DNA of 15,622 nucleotides from Chloroflexota bacterium (GTDB lineage Bacteria; Chloroflexota; Anaerolineae; Thermoflexales; Thermoflexaceae): assembly GCA_030550075.1 (NCBI GenBank), contig JAUQQB010000017.1:1-15622 (forward strand), given 5' to 3'. Under the pieces are notes generated by a model. It ran no database searches, was not told the DNA's origin, and saw only the letters and a program-made list of their open reading frames with translations. Shown one piece after another: positions 1-5,320 of this stretch. The stretch's first letter is position 1; the number at the start of each line of letters is the position of its first letter. Both the position numbers and the translations under genes were made by a program.

Positions 1-15
1 CCGACCCCAAAAGAG

Positions 16-60
16 TTTTATCCCCTCCCGGCCCAGAGGGCCGTGGGGAGGGGAGTAAAA
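16..60. repeat. Intergenic hairpin, CCGTGGGG family copy A
   Basis: This is an imperfect inverted repeat: TTTTATCCCCTCCCGGCCC, a short AGA loop, then GGGCCGTGGGGAGGGG and a closing TAAAA. The right arm shares GGCCGTGGGG with hairpins at 1823-1870 and 9305-9345. It lies upstream of rplK, so it may end or separate the preceding transcript. A direct repeat GGGGAGTAAA follows (50-59 and 61-70). No U-tract of the intrinsic-terminator kind is seen on the + strand. Confidence 0.55.
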
Positions 61-151
61 GGGGAGTAAAGAGGGAAGGGGTCCTCCGTTTCTACCCTGA
101 ATCTGAACGAGCACCACTGGTGAATAATTGAGCTCTTGAGGGAGATCATCT

Positions 152-577
152 ATGGCGAAGAAGGTCAAAGCGGTCATCAAGCTTCAAATTGAAGCAGGCA
201 AGGCGAACCCAGCTCCCCCTATTGGGCCGACCCTGGCTCCTCATGGGGTTAATGTGATGGCGTTTTGTAAGGAATACAACGCCCGCACAGCGCATATGGC
301 CGGTCAGGTTGTGCCGGTGGAGGTGACGATTTACACGGATGGCTCTTTTACGATGGAGCTTAAGACCCCGCCGGTGTCTGACCTTCTCCGTCGGGCGGTC
401 GGCATTGAGAAGGGCTCTTCGGAGCCGAACCGGCAGATCGTTGGTCGGATCACCCGGCAGCAGCTCCGAGAGATCGCGGAGCTTAAAATGAAGGACCTGA
501 ACACGGAGGACATTGAGGCGGCCATGCGGATGATCGCCGGCACGGCCCGAAGCATGGGAATCCAGATCGTGGATTAA
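152..577 (+). CDS. rplK: 50S ribosomal protein L11
   Basis: L11 forms the GTPase-associated centre of the large ribosomal subunit together with 23S rRNA helices 43/44 and the L10-L12 stalk. The 141-residue length is the usual one for bacteria. The N-terminal domain shows the family pattern VKAVIKLQIEAGKANPAPP followed by IGP and GVNVMAFCKEYNA. The more typical ALGQ-G stretch reads TLAPHG here. The C-terminal RNA-binding domain ends in the usual GTARSMGI segment. The ATG at 152 is preceded by GAGGGAGAT at suitable distance. rplA follows after 97 nt, the standard L11-L1 order. No convincing promoter is seen in the first 151 nt, so transcription probably begins further upstream, commonly at secE-nusG. 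Confidence 0.97.
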   Translation: MAKKVKAVIKLQIEAGKANPAPPIGPTLAPHGVNVMAFCKEYNARTAHMAGQVVPVEVTIYTDGSFTMELKTPPVSDLLRRAVGIEKGSSEPNRQIVGRITRQQLREIAELKMKDLNTEDIEAAMRMIAGTARSMGIQIVD

Positions 578-601
578 CACGGCTGGCTTCTCTTCGGCGA
601 T

Positions 602-667
602 TCTCCTGACTCCAGGAGGAGGATCGCCTGTGGGAGGGCTCGAGCAGCCCGTGCGCACCACAGGAGG
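602..667 (+). promoter_or_regulatory. Putative L1-binding mRNA structure over the rplA RBS
   Basis: CCTGTGG (627-633) pairs perfectly with CCACAGG (658-664). Inside it, GGGCT (636-640) pairs with AGCCC (646-650). This leaves an asymmetric internal loop of GA on the 5' side and GTGCGCA on the 3' side. The 5' strand contains GTGGGAG (630-636), which matches the GUGGGAG element of known L1 sites in 23S rRNA helix 76 and L11-operon mRNAs. The outer stem ends inside AGGAGG, the rplA Shine-Dalgarno, so bound L1 could block rplA initiation. A small hairpin, CTCCTG/CAGGAG, precedes it (603-618). Function is inferred; the pairing is seen directly. Confidence 0.55.
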
Positions 668-674
668 CTTAAAG

Positions 675-1394
675 ATGGGCGAACGAGGAAAGAAATATCT
701 TGAGGCATTGAAGAAAGTGGATCGGGAGCGCCTCTATTCTCCTCGCGAGGCGCTGGAGCTGGTCAAGGAGACCAGTTATACTCGATTCGATGGCACGGTT
801 GAAGTTCACATGCGCCTGGGTGTAGATCCGCGCCATGCGGACCAACAGGTTCGCGGGGTGGTGGTTCTTCCCCACGGGTTGGGTAAGCGAGTCCGCGTCC
901 TGGTGTTCGCAGCTGGGGAGGCCGCCCGGATCGCGCAGGAGGCCGGGGCGGATTATATCATCAGCGATGACGAGGGGATTAAACGAATCCAGGAGGGATG
1001 GACGGATTTCGATGTGGCCATCGCCACGCCGGATATGATGCCGAAGGTTGGCCGGTTAGGGCGGATCCTGGGCCCTCGTGGGTTGATGCCGAACCCCCGG
1101 GCGGGCACAGTCGTGAACCCGGAGGATCTATCCCGGGCGATCCGGGAAGCAAAGGCTGGCCGGGTGGAGTTCCGAGTGGATAAGACCGCCAATCTTCATG
1201 TGCCGATTGGCAAAATCGGTTTCTCGGTGGATCAATTGCTGGAGAATTTCGCCGCCCTGATGGACGCGGTGAAAAAGGCCCGTCCGTCCGGGCTGAAGGG
1301 GTCCTACATCCGGAAGGTGGTAGTCAGCGCGACGATGGGGCCCGGTATCAAAGTGGATCCGGTGGCCGCACAATCTCTGGAGATCGCCGCCTAA
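675..1394 (+). CDS. rplA: 50S ribosomal protein L1
   Basis: L1 binds 23S rRNA at the mobile L1 stalk by the E site and helps release deacylated tRNA. In many bacteria it also represses its own mRNA. The protein is 239 residues from the ATG at 675, which sits 7 nt after AGGAGG. An in-frame start at 630 would add 15 unconserved residues and would place the start inside the leader hairpin, so it is rejected. Family landmarks are GKRVRVLVFA, EAGADYI, DVAIATPDMMP, the LGRILGPRGLMPNPRAGTV signature, and the C-terminal KGSYIRKVVVSATMGPGIKVD. The upstream spacer may fold into an L1 target. The gene ends an rplK-rplA transcript, since a terminator candidate and a new promoter follow it. Confidence 0.97.
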   Translation: MGERGKKYLEALKKVDRERLYSPREALELVKETSYTRFDGTVEVHMRLGVDPRHADQQVRGVVVLPHGLGKRVRVLVFAAGEAARIAQEAGADYIISDDEGIKRIQEGWTDFDVAIATPDMMPKVGRLGRILGPRGLMPNPRAGTVVNPEDLSRAIREAKAGRVEFRVDKTANLHVPIGKIGFSVDQLLENFAALMDAVKKARPSGLKGSYIRKVVVSATMGPGIKVDPVAAQSLEIAA

Positions 1395-1452
1395 CTCGGC
1401 GTATTGCCCTTGCTGGGGGGAGAGGCGAATCCCGTTAGGGAAAATGGGTTGC

Positions 1453-1508
1453 CCCTCTCTTCTCTTCACAGCTCTTAAGCCGCAGAGAGGGGAGAGAGGG
1501 TATCTTTT
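1453..1508 (+). terminator. Candidate terminator after rplA
   Basis: CCCTCTCT (1453-1460) pairs with AGAGAGGG (1493-1500), and TCTC/GAGA extends the stem with a G bulge. TATCTTTT follows at 1501-1508. The stem is imperfect, but the position fits: after rplA and before the rplJ promoter. The AT-poor purine/pyrimidine composition makes pairing easy by chance, so confidence is modest. Confidence 0.4.
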
Positions 1509-1542
1509 GGCCAGGTCAAGGCCTTCGGCCCTCGACCTGGCC
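1509..1542. repeat. Palindrome with TTC triloop
   Basis: GGCCAGGTC (1509-1517) and GACCTGGCC (1534-1542) form a perfect 9-bp outer stem. An inner stem GGCC-TTC-GGCC (1520-1530) has a three-base loop. The same triloop centre appears in hairpins at 9364-9390, 13196-13240 and 15608-15622. The right arm overlaps the proposed -35 of the rplJ promoter. Confidence 0.6.
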
Positions 1543-1561
1543 CCAGCCCCTAAAATATAAA
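1532..1561 (+). promoter_or_regulatory. Putative promoter of the L10 leader-rplJ-rplL transcript
   Basis: TCGACC (1532-1537, 4/6 match to the sigma-70 -35) is followed after 18 bp by TATAAA (1556-1561, 5/6). Initiation near 1568 would start the transcript right at the 5' edge of the L10 leader aptamer, which supports the assignment. The -10 lies in the only AT-rich stretch of this spacer. Confidence 0.5.
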
Positions 1562-1716
1562 ACCCTGCCGTTGAAGCCAGGTGCGTTTCCGCTTAATGGG
1601 GTGGACCCCCGCCTGTTGAGGCAGGCGCAAAGCGAACTTCCCCTCGCCGATTGGGAAATCTGCGAGAGGATTGCCGGTGCGCCTTTGCCTGACTGGCGGA
1701 GGCGCACCGGTTTTTT
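1562..1716 (+). ncRNA. Ribosomal protein L10 leader (attenuator RNA)
   Basis: The segment matches the L10-leader pattern upstream of rplJ. It has a GAAGCCAGGTGCG element (1573-1585), CGCTTAAT (1590-1597), a GGGG/CCCC hairpin (1598-1601 with 1607-1610) and CGCCTGTTGAGGC (1610-1622). CAGG (1578-1581) can pair with CCTG (1612-1615). The segment ends in an intrinsic terminator at 1674-1716. AGGCGCA (1623-1629) is exactly complementary to TGCGCCT (1678-1684), the terminator's 5' arm, so antiterminator and terminator exclude each other. In characterised L10 leaders, binding of L10(L12)4 to the RNA favours termination when the proteins are in excess. Family assignment rests on recalled motif similarity and context; the pairings are visible. 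Confidence 0.8.
1674..1716 (+). terminator. Intrinsic terminator/attenuator of the L10 leader
   Basis: CCGGTGCGCCT (1674-1684) pairs perfectly with AGGCGCACCGG (1700-1710) in an 11-bp stem. Six T residues (1711-1716) follow immediately. This is the clearest intrinsic terminator in the window. It stands 210 nt before the rplJ start codon, so it acts as an attenuator rather than a transcript end. Confidence 0.9.
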
Positions 1717-1775
1717 AAGGGTAAGATTCTGCGCAGTTGGCTTCCGCTATGTAATTATGGCGAAGAGGGTTTTGC

Positions 1776-1810
1776 GGCTGGGCAGGCCGCTGAAGACGCC
1801 CGGCCCAGCC
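1776..1810. repeat. GGCTGGG-arm inverted repeat
   Basis: GGCTGGGC (1776-1783) and GCCCAGCC (1803-1810) form an 8-bp stem in the rplJ leader, downstream of the attenuator. The same GGCTGGG/CCCAGCC arm occurs in hairpins at 2918-2947 and 13196-13240, which points to a dispersed repeat rather than a leader element. Confidence 0.5.
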
Positions 1811-1822
1811 TCGAGAAGATCC

Positions 1823-1870
1823 TTTATCCTCCCTCCCCATGGCACCTTAGGCCGTGGGGGGAGGATAAAA
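1823..1870. repeat. Intergenic hairpin, CCGTGGGG family copy B
   Basis: The left arm CCTCCCTCCCCATGGC pairs, with bulges, with GCCGTGGGGGGAGG. Both ends carry AT-rich flanks, TTTAT and ATAAAA. It lies about 55 nt upstream of rplJ, between the attenuator and the RBS. The left arm is nearly identical to copy C at 9305-9345. Confidence 0.55.
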
Positions 1871-1926
1871 AGGAAGTGGAGCGATCATCCACCCAATTAT
1901 GCAAGTCTACTTAAAGGAGGTGGGGC

Positions 1927-2466
1927 TTGCCGTTTACGCGTGCTGAAAAGGAACAGATCATCGCGCAGTATCGGGAGCTACTTTCCCGCAGCCAGGCCCT
2001 GATCCTCGCGGACCACCAGGGGTTGAATGCGCAGGACGTGTATCGGCTCCGCCAGAGGATCAAGAAGTCTGGAGGGGCGTTCCATGTAACGAAGAACACG
2101 TTGCTCCGCATTGCCCTGCAACAGGCCGGATGGTCCGTTCCGGAGGATCTGCTCGAAGGCCCCACAGCGACGGCTTTCTGCCTGGAGGATCCTCCTGCGG
2201 TCGCCAAGGCCTTGCTGGAGTTCGCCGAGGAGAGCAAGATCCTCAAGATCAAGGGCGGGTTGCTGGATGGGCGCCGGCTGCGCCCGGAGGATGTGAAGGC
2301 GCTTTCTGAGTTGCCGCCGCGACCGGTGGTGCTCAGCCAGGTCCTGGGGGCAATCCAGGCCCCGGCCGCCCAGCTGGTCGGCGTGCTGACCGCAGCGTTG
2401 CAACAGGTGGTCGGCATCCTGCAGGCGCGGGCCGATCAGCTGAAAGAAACTTCCCAAACTGCTTAA
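1927..2466 (+). CDS. rplJ: 50S ribosomal protein L10
   Basis: L10 anchors L7/L12 dimers to the ribosomal stalk base and, as L10(L12)n, is the autoregulator of this transcript. The product is 179 residues, a normal length. The N-terminal rRNA-binding domain shows EKEQIIAQYRELLSRSQALI and the conserved L-R-IKKSGGAFHVTKNTL pattern near residues 41-60. The C-terminal helix (about 140-175) is rich in A, L and Q, as expected for the L12-docking region. The start is TTG at 1927, 7 nt after AAAGGAGGTGG; there is no in-frame ATG near the family N-terminus. rplL follows after 21 nt. Expression is probably set by the L10 leader attenuator. Confidence 0.96.
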   Translation: MPFTRAEKEQIIAQYRELLSRSQALILADHQGLNAQDVYRLRQRIKKSGGAFHVTKNTLLRIALQQAGWSVPEDLLEGPTATAFCLEDPPAVAKALLEFAEESKILKIKGGLLDGRRLRPEDVKALSELPPRPVVLSQVLGAIQAPAAQLVGVLTAALQQVVGILQARADQLKETSQTA

Positions 2467-2487
2467 ATCCTTGGAGGTGATTTTCCC

Positions 2488-2880
2488 ATGGCGGATCTTC
2501 AGAAGCTGGTTGAGGAGTTGAGCAGCCTGACTTTGCTGGAAGCCGTGGAGCTGGTGAAGTTGCTGGAGGAGCGCTGGGGGGTGAAGGCAGCGGCCCCTGT
2601 CGCCGTCGCTGCCGCTGTGCCTGCCGTGGCCCCTGGCGCCCCGGCGGCGGCCCCGGTGGTTGAGGAGAAGACGGAGTTCGATGTGATCCTCAAAGAAGTA
2701 GGGCCGAAGAAGATCGAGGTGATCAAAGTGGTGCGCCAGCTGACCAACCTGGGCCTCAAGGAGGCCAAAGATCTGGTCGAGGCCGCTCCCAAGTCGGTCC
2801 TGGAGGGCGTCAGCAAGGAAGTGGCTCAGGACGCCAAGGCGAAGCTGGAGGCTGTGGGCGCTGTCGTAGAGATCAAGTGA
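2488..2880 (+). CDS. rplL: 50S ribosomal protein L7/L12
   Basis: L7/L12 is the multicopy stalk protein that recruits and activates translational GTPases. The 130-residue product has three expected parts: an N-terminal dimerisation/L10-binding region (residues 1-32), an Ala/Pro/Val-rich hinge (about 33-58) and the C-terminal factor-binding domain from EKTEFDVILKEVG. That domain contains KKIEVIKVVR, LTNLGLKEAKDLVEAAPK and a C-terminal VEIK. The ATG follows TTGGAGGTGATTTTCCC. It shares a transcript with rplJ. rpoB, the usual next gene, is absent; converging genes from the other strand follow after about 100 nt. Confidence 0.97.
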   Translation: MADLQKLVEELSSLTLLEAVELVKLLEERWGVKAAAPVAVAAAVPAVAPGAPAAAPVVEEKTEFDVILKEVGPKKIEVIKVVRQLTNLGLKEAKDLVEAAPKSVLEGVSKEVAQDAKAKLEAVGAVVEIK

Positions 2881-2917
2881 AAGCCCTGCCTGGCAAATTG
2901 CCCGACGGCCTTCGCCC

Positions 2918-2947
2918 GGCTGGGCGGGGCACATGCTCCGCCCAGCC
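2918..2947. terminator. Hairpin after rplL (candidate terminator)
   Basis: GGCTGGGCGGGGC (2918-2930) pairs with GCTCCGCCCAGCC (2935-2947) through 13 bp with one G-T pair and an ACAT loop. It lies 38 nt after the rplL stop, between convergent genes. No U-tract follows, so it could be a 3' stabilising hairpin or a factor-dependent terminator. Confidence 0.5.
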
Positions 2948-2948
2948 T

Positions 2949-2996
2949 CCGGTAGTTTGTAGGACAACTGCGAGCAGTTGTCCTACAAACTACCGG
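2949..2996. repeat. Perfect 22-bp palindrome overlapping the GH5 stop
   Basis: The arms at 2949-2970 and 2975-2996 are perfect reverse complements of 22 bp, with CGAG between them. The left arm begins CCGGTAGTTTGTAGGAC. The right arm contains the last codons and the stop of the GH5-like gene on the - strand. The element sits between convergent genes and could serve as a bidirectional terminator. Its perfection and unusual composition look more like a mobile palindromic repeat. Confidence 0.75.
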
Positions 2997-4203
2997 GTTG
3001 CAGGAACAGCGCGTAGAGCTCGCGGAGGGTTTCCCCGGGGTGCGCTTCGTAATCCTCCGGCACCGGCAATGGGGGTGGGGAAGGAAGGAGTGGACGTTTC
3101 CGCGCAGCAAAGCGGGTGACCACTTCCACAGCGGGTTTTCGACTGCCATCCGGCCTCAGCAGCCCGAAGTGTCGCTCGTGCAAAAGCCGGTCACACGGCG
3201 GGCGATCCCATAAATCTGGATGGTAATCGCTAAAGCACCAGATGAATGCCCCCAAGCCCCTCGCCTGATACAGGGCCTCCAGCGCCCGTTCCAGGAAGGC
3301 GGCAGCTTCTTCCTCCGAAATTAAGGCGACCTCAAAGGACCGATCCTCCAGCTGGATCTGAACGCGCTGGGTGGGCTGGCCCGGCGGGGCCGTGGGCAGG
3401 CCGAATTCCTCGAAGAGGACCGGTTTCCCGCTCAGACTGGCCGTAAGGCGCGTCAGGAAGGCCAGCACCTGCTCATCCAGCGGATGTCGCGCCCATCGGG
3501 CATAGACCGGATAGCCGTGCATGCAAAGAAAATCCAGCAGGGGGGCCAGGGCGCGGATTCGGAACCCCAGGTCTTCCTCCAGGACCGGGCTGTGGAAGCC
3601 AATGGTGATGGGGTGCGCCGGATCGATCGCCCGAAGGGCCTGGCTCAGGGTGGATAGCCAGCGGGCCGCCGCCTCCGGCGTGCGGGGACGTAGCACGAGA
3701 TCCGGCTCATTCCCCAGATCCCAGGCGAGCAAGGCCGGATGATCCCGCACCGTTTGCGCTGCTGCTTCCAGCATCCGAACCTGAGCTTCCAGGGCAAAGG
3801 GATCCTCATAAAGATCCCGGATGCGCCCTTTCACCACACGGCCCCCCGCGATGAGGCGAAAACGGGGGTCGCTTTCCCGTTCCCCGTCCAGCAGCCATGA
3901 CGGCAGCCAATCGACACCGCTCATGTGTCCTGTGAAAAGGGTGATGATCACTCGAAGCCCTTGCATGTGAGCCAGATCCAGGACCTGGCGGAGGCGTTCG
4001 AGCATCCGCGGGTCCACGGTATAAGGTTCGGGCATGAAATCTTCCCACATGAGGAAGATGCGAACCCCATCCAGATTCCACGAGGCGATCTCCACCATAT
4101 CGGCCTGGACCTCTTCGGGATCGAATTGCTTCCACCAGAACATCGCTTTGGTGCGCGGCCAGTAATTCACGCCGACCAGGAAGTGGGGGCCCCATGGGAT
4201 CAT
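2983..4203 (-). CDS. GH5-like glycoside hydrolase (putative beta-mannanase/mannosidase)
   Basis: The 406-residue protein is a clan GH-A (beta/alpha)8 hydrolase. FLVGVNYWPR (8-17) opens the barrel. WDLGNEPDL (161-169) holds the likely acid/base E166, CMHGYP (227-232) the conserved His-x-Tyr, and VLFEEFGLP (262-270) the likely nucleophile E266. A substrate-platform Trp lies in FIWCFSD (320-326). The pattern suits the endo-1,4-beta-mannosidase-like group (COG3934/GH5), which acts with retention. No signal peptide is present, so it should act in the cytoplasm on imported oligosaccharides. The ATG at 4203 follows GGGAGG by 8 nt. It is the last gene of the operon, 21 nt after the GH130 gene. Its last three residues and stop lie in a palindrome. 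Exact substrate is uncertain. Confidence 0.82.
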   Translation of the reverse strand: MIPWGPHFLVGVNYWPRTKAMFWWKQFDPEEVQADMVEIASWNLDGVRIFLMWEDFMPEPYTVDPRMLERLRQVLDLAHMQGLRVIITLFTGHMSGVDWLPSWLLDGERESDPRFRLIAGGRVVKGRIRDLYEDPFALEAQVRMLEAAAQTVRDHPALLAWDLGNEPDLVLRPRTPEAAARWLSTLSQALRAIDPAHPITIGFHSPVLEEDLGFRIRALAPLLDFLCMHGYPVYARWARHPLDEQVLAFLTRLTASLSGKPVLFEEFGLPTAPPGQPTQRVQIQLEDRSFEVALISEEEAAAFLERALEALYQARGLGAFIWCFSDYHPDLWDRPPCDRLLHERHFGLLRPDGSRKPAVEVVTRFAARKRPLLPSPPPLPVPEDYEAHPGETLRELYALFLQPGSL

Positions 4204-4224
4204 CGACGTTGCCTCCCAAAAGGA

Positions 4225-5100
4225 TTAATGTCCTCGGCAGAATCGTTCCACGTCTTCTTTTTGAACCGTCGCCACTCCGACCACGGTATCGGCCCCACCA
4301 TAGTAAACATAATACATCCCATGGAGCTCCACCGCTCCACATGTGAAAACCACATTGGGAACCTGCCCCTCACACTCCCAGGGGGTCTCAGGGGAAAGGA
4401 TGGGCGCCTCCTGGCGTCGGATCACCCGGGCGGGATCCTCCAGGTCCAGGAGGGCGATCCCGAGCCGATACACCCGGTGATCATCCACCCCATGATAGAA
4501 GAGCAGCCAGCCCCATTCGGTCTTGATGGGAGACGCGCCCGCCCCAATCTTCCATGATTCCCATGTGCCCGGACGGGGGCGCATAATCACCTGGTGGTCG
4601 GTCCAATGGATCAGGTCTTCGGAATAGGCCAGCCAGATGTCCGGTGGCCTCCGGTGAAGCATAACATAGCGCCCGTTGATTTTCTCCGGGAAGAGCGCCG
4701 CATCCTTGTTGTCTTCCCCCGGGAGAAGGATACCGTGCCGGGTCCAGGTGATGAAGTTTGTGGTAGAGGCCATGGACACCCGGACTTCGGATCCGGAATA
4801 GGCCGTATAAACGACATAGAATTTCCCTTCTAAGAAGGTGATACGCGGATCCTCTACCCCTCGGGCTTCCCAGGGCGCGGCCGGGCTCAGGACCGGCTGG
4901 TCCAGCCGGTAGAAGGTCAGGCCGTCCGGGCTGACCGCATATCCCAAGCGGGAAATCATGTCCTCTCCCATGGCCCGGTAGAGCATGTGAACCAGGCCGT
5001 TGTGGTAGACAACGCTTGCGTTGAAGATATAACGGGACTCCCATGGATGATGGGGCAGTGGCCTTAAGATGGGTTCAGGATGACGGGTGAGATGAACCAT
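4225..5100 (-). CDS. GH130 beta-mannoside phosphorylase-like protein
   Basis: GH130 enzymes split beta-mannosides with inorganic phosphate, releasing alpha-mannose 1-phosphate. The 291-residue product shows the five-bladed propeller repeat pattern and the family motif GVEDPRIT (81-88), whose D84 is the expected general acid. Also present are NKDAALFPEKINGRY (131-145) with nearby HRR (149-151) for phosphate binding, the GAGASPIKTEWGWLLFYHG region (186-204) and YYGGADTVVGVA (266-277). I start it at 5100, where ATG follows AGGAGG by about 9 nt. Upstream in-frame starts at 5121 and 5169 lack good RBSs. The start overlaps the preceding small membrane-protein gene by 26 nt. Neighbouring GH5 and Opp-type transporter genes favour beta-1,4-mannooligosaccharide; mannosylglucose or N-glycan mannosides remain possible. 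Confidence 0.85.
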   Translation of the reverse strand: MVHLTRHPEPILRPLPHHPWESRYIFNASVVYHNGLVHMLYRAMGEDMISRLGYAVSPDGLTFYRLDQPVLSPAAPWEARGVEDPRITFLEGKFYVVYTAYSGSEVRVSMASTTNFITWTRHGILLPGEDNKDAALFPEKINGRYVMLHRRPPDIWLAYSEDLIHWTDHQVIMRPRPGTWESWKIGAGASPIKTEWGWLLFYHGVDDHRVYRLGIALLDLEDPARVIRRQEAPILSPETPWECEGQVPNVVFTCGAVELHGMYYVYYGGADTVVGVATVQKEDVERFCRGH

Positions 5101-5320
5101 CGTGGTGCTCCTCCTGATCATGTTGGGATGGAATGCGGCGGGCGATCTCCCGCCGGATGGACCAGACAAGAAGCGTCAGGAATGCCCCGCTGATCAGCAA
5201 GGCCAGCACATCCGCCACAAAGGCAGGGGATCCAGGCGATAGGAAGGGAAGCGCTATCAGGGCGAGCAGGAACAGCGTCAGGCCCATTGTGAAGGCGAGG
5301 CGGCCGAGGGCGGGCGCCAT
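5075..5320 (-). CDS. Small two-helix membrane protein of unknown function
   Basis: I do not recognise this 81-residue protein. It has two predicted membrane helices, about residues 8-27 (LAFTMGLTLFLLALIALPFL) and 34-53, joined by a short Pro/Gly/Ser turn. A basic RREIARR patch follows, then a hydrophilic His/Glu/Ser-rich tail. The ATG at 5320 follows CAGGAG by 8 nt. A longer frame open from 5437 would lie inside the ATPase gene and has no matching protein character. The gene overlaps the end of the upstream ATPase gene by 43 nt and the start of the GH130 gene by 26 nt, so all three are probably translationally coupled. Its place suggests an accessory part of the transporter or a membrane tether; this is inference only. 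Confidence 0.6.
   Translation of the reverse strand: MAPALGRLAFTMGLTLFLLALIALPFLSPGSPAFVADVLALLISGAFLTLLVWSIRREIARRIPSQHDQEEHHDGSSHPSS

Noticed and set aside
1738..1760. Possible second promoter (TTGGCT, TAATTAT) after the L10 attenuator
   Set aside because: The spacing between the two elements is too short for sigma-70.
1571..2002. A 143-codon frame in the L10 leader
   Set aside because: It reads through the leader aptamer, terminator and two hairpins and into rplJ in another frame. A start at 1757 resembling the rplK start is probably chance.
1978..2967. A 329-codon - strand frame across rplJ and rplL
   Set aside because: It runs opposite two certain ribosomal genes and across their spacer. 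Its His/Gln/Leu-rich product is typical of an antisense shadow.
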